This document shows, one piece after another, positions 47,198 to 56,621 of a DNA stretch of 64,000 nt. The notes under the pieces are model-generated. The model was given only the letters and a program-made list of their open reading frames with translations, searched no databases and was not told where the DNA came from. Position 1 is the stretch's first letter, and every line of letters starts with the position of its first letter. The position numbers and the translations under genes were made by a program. The stretch comes from CAYZHM01 sp964478225 (GTDB lineage Bacteria > Pseudomonadota > Alphaproteobacteria > Micavibrionales > Micavibrionaceae). The stretch lies in assembly GCA_964478225.1 (NCBI GenBank), contig CAYZHM010000001.1, forward strand, positions 310,001 to 374,000, given 5' to 3'.

Positions 47198-48484
47198 TTA
47201 CTTTCCTTTCTTGCCAAGAACGGCTTGGTGGATACTAGGGGGGAGGTCACGAGCCTTTTCAATCCTACTCAAAAGCGGCAGGATCACGATAAAAAAGCCG
47301 TAATAATAGAGCGTAGCCAATAGTCCTAATATGGCCAAAGGAATTCCAAACAGAACGGCATCAGCCGTTTGTGAGCCCACATAGCCAAGGAAGACGAAAT
47401 CAACGACCAATACCAGGAAAGCTATTTTGTAGAGGGGGCGGAAACGTGCGCTGCGAACCGGATGAGTGTCCAGCCATGGCATGACCAAAAGCAACGCGAT
47501 CGAACCAAACATGGTTATAACGCCGCCGAGTTTGGCGCTGATGATTGTGATCCCTGTGAACGGAATTCCGATGTCAAAAGTGATCGCACGCAGCATGGCG
47601 TAGAACGGCAGGAAGTACCATTCAGGCACAATATGAGGCGGTGTCTTTAAAGGATCGGCTTCGATGTAGTTGTCAGGATGCCCCAAAGAATCCGGCGCGA
47701 AGAAGATAAACCACGAGAAAATCAGCAAGAAGACCACAGTCCCAAAGCTGTCTTTCATCGTGTAGTACGGATGGAATGGCAGCGTGTCTTTTTCTGATTT
47801 TGGCTCGAGGCCCAGAGGATTGTTAGACCCTGTAACGTGCAACGCCCAGACATGCAGGAAAACAACAGCCACGATTACGAACGGCAACAGATAATGCAGA
47901 GCGAAGAAGCGGTTGAGTGTCGGGTTATCGACGGAGAAACCGCCCCACAGCCATGTCACAATCCCCTCGCCCACCAACGGAATGGCGGAGAACAGATTGG
48001 TAATAACGGTTGCACCCCAGTAACTCATTTGTCCCCAAGGCAAAACGTAGCCCATAAAGGCAGTTGCCATCATGAGGAGGAAAATCACAACGCCCAGGAT
48101 CCAAAGAAGTTCACGCGGCTTTTTATAGGAGCCGTAATACATGCCGCGGAAAATATGAATGTAAACGGCGATAAAGAAGAAGGATGCGCCGTTCATGTGA
48201 ATGTAGCGGATCAACCAGCCGGAATTCACATCACGCATAATACGTTCGACCGAGTCAAAAGCGATTTCAGTGTTGGCGGCATAATTCATGGCCAGCATGA
48301 TGCCTGTGATGATCATGGTAATGAGCATGATCATGGCGATGGCGCCGAAATTCCAGAAATAGTTGAAGTTGCGCGGTGTCGGGAAGACGCCGTATTCTTT
48401 TTGCATCAACGTAAAAAGAGGGAGACGGGAGTCAATCCATTCAATTACGGGGTTTTCAAAAGGTGTTCTGTTTGCGCTGCCCAT
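47198..48484 (-). CDS. petB: Cytochrome b of the bc1 complex
   Basis: 428 aa with eight transmembrane helices. Heme b ligands are in RYIHMNGASFFFIAVYIHIF and LHYLLPFVIVAVVFLHVWAL (four His). The Qo site PEWYFLPFYAMLRA carries the conserved PEWY, and the GQMSYWGATVITNLFSA segment is present. It oxidises ubiquinol at Qo and reduces it at Qi. Five bases after the Rieske gene. Confidence 0.97.
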   Translation of the reverse strand: MGSANRTPFENPVIEWIDSRLPLFTLMQKEYGVFPTPRNFNYFWNFGAIAMIMLITMIITGIMLAMNYAANTEIAFDSVERIMRDVNSGWLIRYIHMNGASFFFIAVYIHIFRGMYYGSYKKPRELLWILGVVIFLLMMATAFMGYVLPWGQMSYWGATVITNLFSAIPLVGEGIVTWLWGGFSVDNPTLNRFFALHYLLPFVIVAVVFLHVWALHVTGSNNPLGLEPKSEKDTLPFHPYYTMKDSFGTVVFLLIFSWFIFFAPDSLGHPDNYIEADPLKTPPHIVPEWYFLPFYAMLRAITFDIGIPFTGITIISAKLGGVITMFGSIALLLVMPWLDTHPVRSARFRPLYKIAFLVLVVDFVFLGYVGSQTADAVLFGIPLAILGLLATLYYYGFFIVILPLLSRIEKARDLPPSIHQAVLGKKGK

Positions 48485-48489
48485 GCCGA

Positions 48490-49029
48490 TTATCCTATTT
48501 TGATGACGGTATCGCTGACGAATTCATACGGAGGCACAGCGAGATTTTTCGGTGCGGGGCCTTTGCGGATGCGGCCGCTCGTGTCGTAATGAGAGCCATG
48601 GCATGGACAGAAATAGCCTCCAAAATCTCCATGAGCCTCTGTCATACTTTGACCGACAGGAATGCATCCCAAATGCGTACAAATCCCGACAACAACAAGC
48701 CATTCCTGCTTCTTGGTGCGGTCTTCGTCTGTTTGCTTGTCACGCAATTCTGCAATATCAACCTTTTTGGCCTCTTCAATCTCTTCCGGTGTGCGGCGGC
48801 GGATAAAGACGGGCTTACCCTGCCACATTTCTGTTTTGCCTGTGCCAGGCTCGATATTGCTGATGTCGACTTCAATCGTGGACAAGGCGACCGTATCTCT
48901 GGCCGGGTTCATTGAATTGATTAAAGGAACAGCGACACACCCTGCCCCAACCGCAGCCATAGACGCCGCAGTCAGCTCGAGAAAGTCACGCTTGGTTTCG
49001 TCTTTGAGAGATTTTGTTTTTGTGCTCAT
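48490..49029 (-). CDS. petA: Rieske iron-sulfur subunit of the bc1 complex
   Basis: 179 aa. 2Fe-2S ligands are Cys117/His119 (CTHLGC) and Cys141/His144 (CPCHGSHYD), with the disulfide Cys122 and Cys143. The N-terminus TKRDFLELTAASMAAVGAG is a Tat-type signal anchor, but with Lys-Arg where most have Arg-Arg. The first gene of petABC on the minus strand. Divergent from trmL by ~100 bases, which should hold both promoters. Confidence 0.95.
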   Translation of the reverse strand: MSTKTKSLKDETKRDFLELTAASMAAVGAGCVAVPLINSMNPARDTVALSTIEVDISNIEPGTGKTEMWQGKPVFIRRRTPEEIEEAKKVDIAELRDKQTDEDRTKKQEWLVVVGICTHLGCIPVGQSMTEAHGDFGGYFCPCHGSHYDTSGRIRKGPAPKNLAVPPYEFVSDTVIKIG

Positions 49030-49128
49030 GAATTTTTGTGAATTGATTCTATTGATATAAGTGATAGTAGTTTAAATCATTGCTTCGGGATTATCTATAC
49101 CCGCGGAATTAAAAAATAAAGCCCCAAA

Positions 49129-49593
49129 ATGACAAATGGAAAAATGATCCGCATTGGCTTGTTTCAACCTGATATTCCCCAGAATGTCGGAGCTCTCATG
49201 CGTTTGTGTGCCTGTACGGGCGTTGGCCTTGATATTATTGAACCCTGCAGCTTTCCTTGGGATGAACGTAAAATCAAGCAAAGCGCTATGGATTACGCCG
49301 CTCACGTCAAACCCCAGCGCCATCAGGATTGGCAGCATTTCCTAAATTTCCATCAAGGCCACCGCATTGTTTTACTAACAACGAAAACAGATTTGACCTA
49401 TGTCAATTTCAAGTTTGAGGCGGGTGATATCCTCCTTGCGGGATCAGAGAGTGCGGGTGTGCCGGCGTATGTCCATGACGATGTTGATTCTTGCATTACG
49501 ATCCCAATGCAGGCCGGTATGCGGTCATTGAATGTCGGGATGGCCTGCTCTATGGTTTTGGGCGAGGCAATGAGGCAGAGAAATGGATTATAA
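49129..49593 (+). CDS. trmL: tRNA (cytidine(34)-2'-O)-methyltransferase
   Basis: 154 aa SPOUT methyltransferase that 2'-O-methylates the wobble base of leucine tRNAs. Motifs: GLFQPDIPQNVGALMRLCAC, then LLAGSESAGVPAYVHDD, and the C-terminal knot MRSLNVGMACSMVLGEAMRQ. Length fits the TrmL branch with no extra RNA-binding domain. It overlaps hemF by 11 bases. Confidence 0.93.
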   Translation: MTNGKMIRIGLFQPDIPQNVGALMRLCACTGVGLDIIEPCSFPWDERKIKQSAMDYAAHVKPQRHQDWQHFLNFHQGHRIVLLTTKTDLTYVNFKFEAGDILLAGSESAGVPAYVHDDVDSCITIPMQAGMRSLNVGMACSMVLGEAMRQRNGL

Positions 49594-50440
49594 AAAACAG
49601 CAAGCTTCTGAATGGTTTAAGGCTTTGCAGACCAAAATCTGCGGGCTTTTTGAGGATATAGAGCGCGAAATGGGCAGTCAGGTCTCGTTTGAGCGCAAAC
49701 CTTGGGAGCGTGAGAATTCCGATAAACCTAATGAATCTGGCAGCGTTCTGCAGGGCGGCGGGACTATGACCGTCATGCGCGGAAACGTCTTTGAGAAAGT
49801 TGGCGTGAATTTTTCAGAAGTCCATGGAACCTTTAGCGAGCAATTTGCGGCTCAAATTCCTGGCGCTGATGAAAACAACGGGCAGTTTTGGGCGTGCGGA
49901 GTTTCGCTGGTGGCGCATATGCGCTCCCCCCTGGTTCCGGCTGTCCATATGAATACCCGCATGATTGCAACATCCAAAAGCTGGTTTGGCGGTGGAGCAG
50001 ACTTAACGCCGATGATTGAAGACCCTGAGGACACTGCGGCCTTTCATAAAGCCTTGCAGGACTGCTGCGATCGTCATAATTCGTCTTACTATAAAGAGTA
50101 TAAAGAATGGTGTGACCGTTACTTCTTCCTCCCGCACCGCAATGAGCCGCGCGGCGTGGGCGGGATTTTCTTTGATTACCTTGATTCAGGCGACTGGGAA
50201 TCTGATTTTTCTTTTACCAAAGATGTCGGCTCCACATTTGCACAGATCTATCCCGAGCTTGTCCGCAAATCTATGCACAAAAAATGGACGGAAGCGCAGC
50301 GCGAGGCGCAGCTTATAAAGCGTGGCCGCTATGTGGAGTTTAATCTTCTTTATGATCGCGGGACGATGTTTGGCCTTAAAACCGGCGGAAATACTGAGGC
50401 TATTCTTATGTCGATGCCCCCTGAGGTCAAATGGCCGTGA
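49583..50440 (+). CDS. hemF: Oxygen-dependent coproporphyrinogen III oxidase
   Basis: 285 aa. Converts coproporphyrinogen III to protoporphyrinogen IX using O2. Signatures: ENGQFWACGVSLVAHMRSPL-like region, VHMNTRMIATSKSWFGGGAD then LTPMIEDPED, and RYFFLPHRNEPRGVGGIFFD. The C-terminus has RYVEFNLLYDRGTMFGLKTG. Implies aerobic heme synthesis. Translationally coupled to trmL. Confidence 0.96.
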   Translation: MDYKKQQASEWFKALQTKICGLFEDIEREMGSQVSFERKPWERENSDKPNESGSVLQGGGTMTVMRGNVFEKVGVNFSEVHGTFSEQFAAQIPGADENNGQFWACGVSLVAHMRSPLVPAVHMNTRMIATSKSWFGGGADLTPMIEDPEDTAAFHKALQDCCDRHNSSYYKEYKEWCDRYFFLPHRNEPRGVGGIFFDYLDSGDWESDFSFTKDVGSTFAQIYPELVRKSMHKKWTEAQREAQLIKRGRYVEFNLLYDRGTMFGLKTGGNTEAILMSMPPEVKWP

Positions 50441-50503
50441 TTTAGTCCTTGTCTATGTCAAATTTATTTTTTATAAATGATTTCATAACACAAGGGAGAA
50501 ACC

Positions 50504-50893
50504 ATGCAGATTTCAGTATTTCAGTCTTATAAATTTAAGGACGGCGACTTTTTACCTCAAAGCTTTGGGGCAACTTTTGACATGCAGGATTTTTCCAGCG
50601 CGGGACACGCAGTGCTTGATGGTGCGCCGGTAACCTTGACCCCTGGAATTTACAATGTGTATGAGACTGCCGGTGATAAATATGGGATTGATGGCGACAA
50701 ATACGGGATATATCGCAATGGGTCACAAGTCGATCGTTACCTGGTTCTGCTCGGCGTCGGGAATGGAAAAACCTATTTGAATGCGGATTTAAAAGCGCTT
50801 CAGCAGGAAATGGTGCAAGATTACGAACAAGGCCTCAAAGCCCCTCAAGCTGCGCCAAGCACTGCTCCTTTGATGGCTCAAACTTTAGGCTGA
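50504..50893 (+). CDS. Unknown protein with a short internal tandem repeat (129 aa)
   Basis: AAGGGAGA lies 5 nt before the ATG, so translation is likely. Not recognised. The N-half is strand-rich (ISVFQSYKFKDGDF, then LTPGIYNVYETA), and GDKYGID is immediately followed by GDKYGIY, a 7-residue tandem repeat seen also in the DNA. The C-terminus is Ala/Pro/Gln-rich. There is no signal peptide and no Cys. Its last 59 bases overlap, tail to tail, the end of the cca gene. Confidence 0.55.
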   Translation: MQISVFQSYKFKDGDFLPQSFGATFDMQDFSSAGHAVLDGAPVTLTPGIYNVYETAGDKYGIDGDKYGIYRNGSQVDRYLVLLGVGNGKTYLNADLKALQQEMVQDYEQGLKAPQAAPSTAPLMAQTLG

Positions 50894-52025
50894 TCCACCA
50901 ATTTTCCAGTTTGTCTAAGAGTTGACCGAGTTCGGGGCCGGGTTTTATGCCTTGCGCGATCAAATCTTCGCCGCTCACAGGGAAAGATGGGATATCCCAG
51001 TTCTGAACAATTTTTAGGGCGGACGGAGCATAGCCATTCATCACACGATCTTGCGCCAGTTCGATCATAAGCGCCTGCGCCGTGGCGACCCGACCGTGTT
51101 TATAGACGGCAACTTTGACGGCATGATCGTTGTTTAAATCCGGCAAATTCAAAACTTGAGAAATTGATTCAATATCGCGCTGGAAGACTTTGGGAATTAA
51201 CAAATATTTCTCTAAATTCTTTAAAAGAAGAAGGCGTGTCGACAAAGCGACCAATCCATAGCGTTCTTGGAACTGACAAGTGTGCTTCATAAGCTCAGAT
51301 TTTGATTCAAATATGTCTTCTAATATATTGTTTTTTATCATTAAATTTAATATCGATACAGGCTGTTTCGATAATAGAATCTTGAAGAATTCTTGCGTAA
51401 TTCTTTCGCGAGAGAGGGTCTCAATTTTATTTGCATATTTCCGGCAAAATTCGAGCGCGGTAGGGTCAGGATCGCCTTTTCCGTAAAGCGCATAGAACCG
51501 AAAAAATCTTAAAATTCGCAAATAATCTTCCCGGATACGTTCGTCGGGATTTCCGACAAAAACAATCCTGTGATTTTCAAGATCAGTTAGTCCTTGCTCC
51601 AGCGGGTCAAAAATATGCCCCTGCTCGTTGGCCATAAGTGTGTTGATGGTGAAGTCGCGGCGCTTCGCATCCTCGACCCAGTCCTCCGAAAAATCGACGG
51701 TGGCATGACGGCCATCCGTTTCGACATCTTTTCTTAAAGTCGTGATTTCGAATTTACGGTCGCCGCTGATCGCGGTAATCGTGCCGTGATCGATTCCGGT
51801 TGGGATGGTTTTAATGCCGGCGGCATTCAGGAGGTCCTGAACCCTGTCTGGCGTATGTTTGGTGGCGATATCAATATCATCCACAGTTTGTCCCAAAAGC
51901 TCGTTGCGAACACATCCGCCGACAAACAGCGCATTCTGTCCGTCTGCGTTCAAAACGCTCATAACTGCGCTTGTTTCTCGCGCGGTCATCCATTGCGCCT
52001 TCGTTACGGTTTTGTTAGATTTCAT
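50835..52025 (-). CDS. cca: CCA tRNA nucleotidyltransferase / poly(A) polymerase family
   Basis: 396 aa from ATG 52025. Class II nucleotidyltransferase: FVGGCVRNELLGQTVDDIDI with the metal-binding DxD, RRDFTINTLMAN, and the NPDERIREDYLRILRFFRFY motif with ERITQEF of the neck region. Most likely adds or repairs tRNA 3'-CCA; poly(A) polymerase cannot be excluded. The start is 28 bases from the divergent moxR gene. The C-terminus overlaps the preceding plus-strand gene by 59 bases. Confidence 0.88.
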   Translation of the reverse strand: MKSNKTVTKAQWMTARETSAVMSVLNADGQNALFVGGCVRNELLGQTVDDIDIATKHTPDRVQDLLNAAGIKTIPTGIDHGTITAISGDRKFEITTLRKDVETDGRHATVDFSEDWVEDAKRRDFTINTLMANEQGHIFDPLEQGLTDLENHRIVFVGNPDERIREDYLRILRFFRFYALYGKGDPDPTALEFCRKYANKIETLSRERITQEFFKILLSKQPVSILNLMIKNNILEDIFESKSELMKHTCQFQERYGLVALSTRLLLLKNLEKYLLIPKVFQRDIESISQVLNLPDLNNDHAVKVAVYKHGRVATAQALMIELAQDRVMNGYAPSALKIVQNWDIPSFPVSGEDLIAQGIKPGPELGQLLDKLENWWISLKFEPSKEQCLAQLEGL

Positions 52026-52053
52026 AAACCTCAATTTAAGGAGTTCACGTCCC

Positions 52054-53031
52054 GTGTCAAAAGATATCGAAGCCCAGTTTGAAAAAGCCCATTCTTTGCT
52101 GGCCAAAGCACGGACGGAAATAGGTAAAGTCATTTACGGTCAAGATGATGTGGTGGATAAGACGCTCATCACCTTGATCTGCGGCGGGCACGGGCTTTTG
52201 ATCGGTGTACCTGGGCTTGCAAAAACATTGTTGGTCGATACGGCGGCCAAGGTTTTGGGGCTGCAATCGAACCGCATTCAATGTACGCCGGATTTGATGC
52301 CTTCGGACATTCTTGGCTCGGAAATCCTTGATGAGGATGCTCAGGGAAAACGCAGCTTTCGCTTTGTTCAGGGGCCCGTTTTTACCGAATTTTTGATGGC
52401 GGACGAGATTAACCGGGCGTCCCCACGCACACAGTCCGCTCTCTTGCAGGCCATGCAAGAAAAAGAGGTTGCGATTGCAGGAAAAAACCATAAATTGCCG
52501 GAACCCTTTCATGTGATGGCGACGCAAAATCCGATTGAGCATGAAGGAACCTATCCCCTGCCCGAGGCGCAATTGGACCGCTTCTTGATGCAGATTGATG
52601 TTGAATATCCTGATGAAGCGTCCGAGCGCGAGATTGTGGTGAAAACCACAACGAATGAGAAAAGCGTGGCGGGCAAAGCCATGAGCAAAAGTGATTTGAT
52701 CGAGATTCAATCCCTGGTGCGGTCGATGCCGATTGGCGAAGAGTCCCTAAATGCCGTTTTGAGTCTGGTGCGCCGTGCGCGCCCGGGCGAAGGCGCCTCC
52801 AAAGAGGTCAATGAATTCGTCTACTGGGCGCCGGGGCCGCGGGCTTCACAAGCTTTGATGATGACAGCGCGGGCCAAGGCCCTCATGGATGGGCGCAGCG
52901 CTCCTTCCATCGATGATGTCATTGATATGGCGGAGCCGGTTTTAAAGCATCGCATGGGACTGAACTATAAAGCGCGAGCGGAAAAGATGACGCTGCGCGA
53001 CCTTATTCGTAATTTGAGCGCCAATTTGTAA
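52054..53031 (+). CDS. MoxR family AAA+ ATPase
   Basis: 325 aa starting at GTG 52054 with AAGGAG about 11 nt upstream. Walker A is GVPGLAKTLLVD (Ala replaces the usual Gly-Lys spacing residue, as common in MoxR), Walker B FLMADEINRASPRTQ, sensor 1 MATQNPIEHEGTYPLPEAQL and the lid RASQALMMTARAKAL. MoxR ATPases act as chaperones with vWA-domain partners. It heads a four-gene operon with DUF58, DUF4159 and a large membrane protein. Confidence 0.93.
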   Translation: MSKDIEAQFEKAHSLLAKARTEIGKVIYGQDDVVDKTLITLICGGHGLLIGVPGLAKTLLVDTAAKVLGLQSNRIQCTPDLMPSDILGSEILDEDAQGKRSFRFVQGPVFTEFLMADEINRASPRTQSALLQAMQEKEVAIAGKNHKLPEPFHVMATQNPIEHEGTYPLPEAQLDRFLMQIDVEYPDEASEREIVVKTTTNEKSVAGKAMSKSDLIEIQSLVRSMPIGEESLNAVLSLVRRARPGEGASKEVNEFVYWAPGPRASQALMMTARAKALMDGRSAPSIDDVIDMAEPVLKHRMGLNYKARAEKMTLRDLIRNLSANL

Positions 53032-53040
53032 GATTTTAAC

Positions 53041-53913
53041 ATGATCCTGAAACTTCGTGAGCGTGCCGAAACCACAGCCGCCGATATTGAGCGGTTGTTG
53101 TTGCGGGCGGAGCGTGTGGCGCTCAGTGTTCTGCACGGTGTACACGGACGCCGCAAATCGGGTATCGGTGAGAATTTCTGGCAGTTTCGCGAGTATAGCC
53201 ATGATGATGAGCCGCGAACGATTGACTGGCGGCAGAGCGCCAAAGGCGAACGTGTTTATGTAAAGCAAAAAGAATGGGAAACCGCGCAAAAGGTTTTGCT
53301 GTGGGTTTTAAATTCTGCGGGTATGAATTTTTCTTCGGCCTCTTCCCTGCCGACGAAGCTGGACTGTGCTCAGGTTCTGGCAATGGCGATGGCCGTTCTT
53401 GCGGTCAAGAGCGGTGAAAACGTGGCCTCGGTTTATGCCGAGCGCGCCGGACACAGCGAGAGAGCGCTTGAAACATTTGGCCTTTATCTCATGGAGCAGT
53501 CGGCAACGGCGCTCCCTGATATCTCATTGATGCGGCCGGCGGCCAATGCGCACTTGGTTTTTGTCAGCGACTTTCTTAATAAAATTGATGATATACAAGC
53601 CTGCTTTGAGACCTTGGGCGCTTCGGTGCAGAACGGCGTGGTCATTCAGGTTCTTGATCCTGCCGAGATTGAATTGCCTTATGATGGGCGGGTGCAGTTC
53701 TTGCAACCTGGCGGCCATGCAAAAATCCGGATCGAACATGTGAAATCCGTACGCACCGCCTATCAGGAGCGGCTCCAGACCCATATGAGAATGATTGAAG
53801 AGCTGTGCGCGGACTTGGGATGGATTTACGTTTTGCACCGGACAGATGGTGATATGACAGAGACTTTGCGACATATCGCGGAGAAGATTGAAGAAAGATC
53901 GTTGGGCGTATGA
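53041..53913 (+). CDS. DUF58 domain protein
   Basis: 290 aa. The DUF58 signature is SGIGENFWQFREYSHDDEPR followed by TIDWRQSAKGERVYVKQKEW. The rest is a vWA-like alpha/beta domain (VLLWVLNSAGMNFSS, then AHLVFVSDFLN) with an incomplete metal site. DUF58 proteins accompany MoxR ATPases. It starts 9 bases after moxR and overlaps the next gene by 4. Confidence 0.9.
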   Translation: MILKLRERAETTAADIERLLLRAERVALSVLHGVHGRRKSGIGENFWQFREYSHDDEPRTIDWRQSAKGERVYVKQKEWETAQKVLLWVLNSAGMNFSSASSLPTKLDCAQVLAMAMAVLAVKSGENVASVYAERAGHSERALETFGLYLMEQSATALPDISLMRPAANAHLVFVSDFLNKIDDIQACFETLGASVQNGVVIQVLDPAEIELPYDGRVQFLQPGGHAKIRIEHVKSVRTAYQERLQTHMRMIEELCADLGWIYVLHRTDGDMTETLRHIAEKIEERSLGV

Positions 53914-56621
53914 GCGGATTACTCGGCAATCTTGTCTTTTTAAACCCGTGGATTTTGGCGGGGCTTTTGACCTTGCCGGCCTTGTGGCTGCTGCTGCGTG
54001 TTATGCCGCCTGCGCCTCGCGTTGTAACATTGCCAAGCCTCCGGTTTCTCGATGGGTTGATCCCCGAGCAACAAACGCCAAGCCGGACTCCCTGGTGGAT
54101 TTTGGTTTTGCGTCTTCTGATTGCCGGGTTGGTTTTACTGGCGCTGGCCCAGCCTGTCATGAACATGTCACACGCTCTGCCCGGCAAAGGACTTGTTCAG
54201 ATCATCATTGATAATGGGTGGGCTGCCGCAGATACATGGGAAAAGCAGATCACCGCCGCAGAAGAGATCGTTGCTCAGGCCGCCCGTGAAAATCGTGATA
54301 TTGCGATCATCACCTCGGCTCTGCCCGGTGGGCAGAGCACTTGGCCGGATGTCCAAATCCTTGATGCCGCAAAAGCCAAAGGCGTTCTAAAAGCTCTTGA
54401 GCCCATGCCGTGGTCTCAGGATTATAAAGCGGCGGCGGAATTTGTAAGCGCACAGAATTATGAGGGCGATGTTACCAATTTCTGGTTTTCTCATGGATTG
54501 CATGATGCGGGTATTTATACGCTGGCGGGCGCTTTGCTCGAAGATGGTTCAACCTATTATTATGCTCCGGATGCCGCGCAACTTCCTATAGCGCTCAAGC
54601 CCGCAGGTGTTTCGGCTGAGGGCCCCCGTGTGGGGATCAATGCCCCGGATTCCTTGCCGGCGGGCACACCCATTACCGTGCAGGCGCTGAATGACAAAGG
54701 TCAGGTTTTGGATCAAAAAGTTGTGTCGTTCACGCCCAAGCATGATGAACAAGATATACAGTTTGATATTCAGAAATCAGCCCGCAATCAGGTTGCTGAA
54801 TTTCGCTTGCTTGGCCGTAAAAGTGTGGCATCTGTCATGGTTCTTGACGAATATAGCCGCCGGAAATCCGTTGGGATTATTGGCGCGGATGATGAGACTG
54901 CGCCCAAACCGTTTATTGAGGCGCGGTATTATCTGACGCGGGCGCTGGAAGATTCCGCGACGCTTTTTACCGGCTCGGCACAAGATATTTTAAAGCAAAA
55001 TCCATCCATGATTATTATGCCGGATACGGGGTCTTTGCCGGCTGAGTTTCTGAATGATTTGGAAAATTGGGTCAATAAAGGTGGGGTGCTTTTGCGTTTT
55101 GCTGGCCCGGATATGATGCAATCCAATATGGCGAATGTGCTGGTGCCTGTGCGGTTGAGGCTTGGCTCTCGATCGATGAGCGGGGCGTTGACCTGGGACA
55201 AGCCGGCTGGATTATCAGCATTCCCAGAGAATAGTCCTCTCGCAGGCATTACGACTTCGCCGGACATTCATGTGAGCACACAGATTCTTGCGGAACCTGA
55301 TCCAGAGCTGGAGGGGAAAATATGGGCGCAGCTTGAGGACGGCACCCCTTTGATTACGGCAGCAACGCAAGAAGACGGATTACTGGTTTTTGTCCATACA
55401 AGCGCCTCGCCATTATGGTCTGATTTAGCGCTGTCAGGCACTTATGTTGAAATTCTGCGGCGCATTACGGGAATGTCAGGCAATGTTCAGAACTTGTCAC
55501 AGATCAGCGAAGGTTCGCTTCAACCCGTATGGGTCTTCGATGGGTATGGCCGCAAAATTAATCCGCCTGGTTATGTGCGTCCGATTAAAACGGCAGAACT
55601 TGAAGATATCCAGATCAACAATACGCGGCCGCCAGGGTTATATGGCCTCAGCGGATTTCAAAAGGCCCTAAATCTTGGCAATACGCTTGAGCCATTAAAG
55701 GCCGCGCATTTTACAACACTCAATATCACAGAGCGTGAATATGGTGTGACGGCTGAACGCAGCTTTATGCCGCCGCTGCTCTATACCGCCCTCATTTTAT
55801 TACTGGTGGACTGGATGATCATGATTATCCTGCCGGGCAATCTTATGCGCTTAAGATTAAGAAGAGCGATGGTCAGCCTGTTTTTTGCTCTGATGTTTAT
55901 TGTGCAGCCTGCACATGCCCAAGGTCAGTTGAGTGATGTTGATTATGCTGATGGGCTTTATCTGGCTTATATAAAGACAGGAAATTCGGGAGTAGATTCA
56001 CTGGCACAAAAGGGGTTGGATAGTCTGGCCACTGTGCTTTACAGAAGAACATCCGTAGAACCTCAAGGGGTTGTAGGGCTTGATATAGAACGTGACACAC
56101 TTGTCTTTTTTCCGTTCATCTACTGGCCAATCGCCAACACCCCGCACGAGCTTAGCCCCAAAGCTTTGCAAAATGTGCAATCCTATCTCGATCATGGTGG
56201 GACGATTTTATTTGATACGCGGGATGGTAATTCGTCCGAGGGTGCGATGGACCTTGTCCAGTCCTCCGCCGCCAAGAACTTGAGGAGCACAATTTCAGCC
56301 TTAAGCATCCCTGCCCTGCAGCCGATTACGCGTGACCATGTGCTTGGTAAATCTTTCTATCTTCTTGATAATTTTACTGGCCGTTACACCACGGGAACGT
56401 TTTGGGTTGAGCAACGCAGTCTTGAGGGCGGCGAGGAAGTCTCATCCGTCCTGATTGGATCGAATGATTGGGCCGGGGAATGGGCAAACGAAGGCAATCG
56501 TACGCGTCAGCATGAGATGGCGATGCGCTTTGGCGTTAATGTTGTGATGTACGCGTTGACGGGCAACTACAAAGCAGACCAGGTTCATCTTCCCTATATT
56601 CTTGAAAGGCTTGGACAATGA
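53910..56621 (+). CDS. BatA-like / DUF4159 domain membrane protein (903 aa)
   Basis: N-terminal BatA (Aerotolerance) region with two transmembrane helices (LNPWILAGLLTLPALWLLLR and WILVLRLLIAGLVLLALAQP). A vWA-like/glutamine-amidotransferase-like middle part contains PSMIIMPDTGSLPAEFLNDL. A pair of helices near residue 625-670 is followed by the C-terminal DUF4159 domain: YADGLYLAYIKTGN, then FFPFIYWPIANTPHELSPKA, LDHGGTILFDTRDG and SFYLLDNFTGRY. This fusion is characteristic of alphaproteobacteria. Predicted inner membrane with periplasmic domains. ATGA overlaps on both sides show tight coupling. Confidence 0.88.
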   Translation: MSGLLGNLVFLNPWILAGLLTLPALWLLLRVMPPAPRVVTLPSLRFLDGLIPEQQTPSRTPWWILVLRLLIAGLVLLALAQPVMNMSHALPGKGLVQIIIDNGWAAADTWEKQITAAEEIVAQAARENRDIAIITSALPGGQSTWPDVQILDAAKAKGVLKALEPMPWSQDYKAAAEFVSAQNYEGDVTNFWFSHGLHDAGIYTLAGALLEDGSTYYYAPDAAQLPIALKPAGVSAEGPRVGINAPDSLPAGTPITVQALNDKGQVLDQKVVSFTPKHDEQDIQFDIQKSARNQVAEFRLLGRKSVASVMVLDEYSRRKSVGIIGADDETAPKPFIEARYYLTRALEDSATLFTGSAQDILKQNPSMIIMPDTGSLPAEFLNDLENWVNKGGVLLRFAGPDMMQSNMANVLVPVRLRLGSRSMSGALTWDKPAGLSAFPENSPLAGITTSPDIHVSTQILAEPDPELEGKIWAQLEDGTPLITAATQEDGLLVFVHTSASPLWSDLALSGTYVEILRRITGMSGNVQNLSQISEGSLQPVWVFDGYGRKINPPGYVRPIKTAELEDIQINNTRPPGLYGLSGFQKALNLGNTLEPLKAAHFTTLNITEREYGVTAERSFMPPLLYTALILLLVDWMIMIILPGNLMRLRLRRAMVSLFFALMFIVQPAHAQGQLSDVDYADGLYLAYIKTGNSGVDSLAQKGLDSLATVLYRRTSVEPQGVVGLDIERDTLVFFPFIYWPIANTPHELSPKALQNVQSYLDHGGTILFDTRDGNSSEGAMDLVQSSAAKNLRSTISALSIPALQPITRDHVLGKSFYLLDNFTGRYTTGTFWVEQRSLEGGEEVSSVLIGSNDWAGEWANEGNRTRQHEMAMRFGVNVVMYALTGNYKADQVHLPYILERLGQ

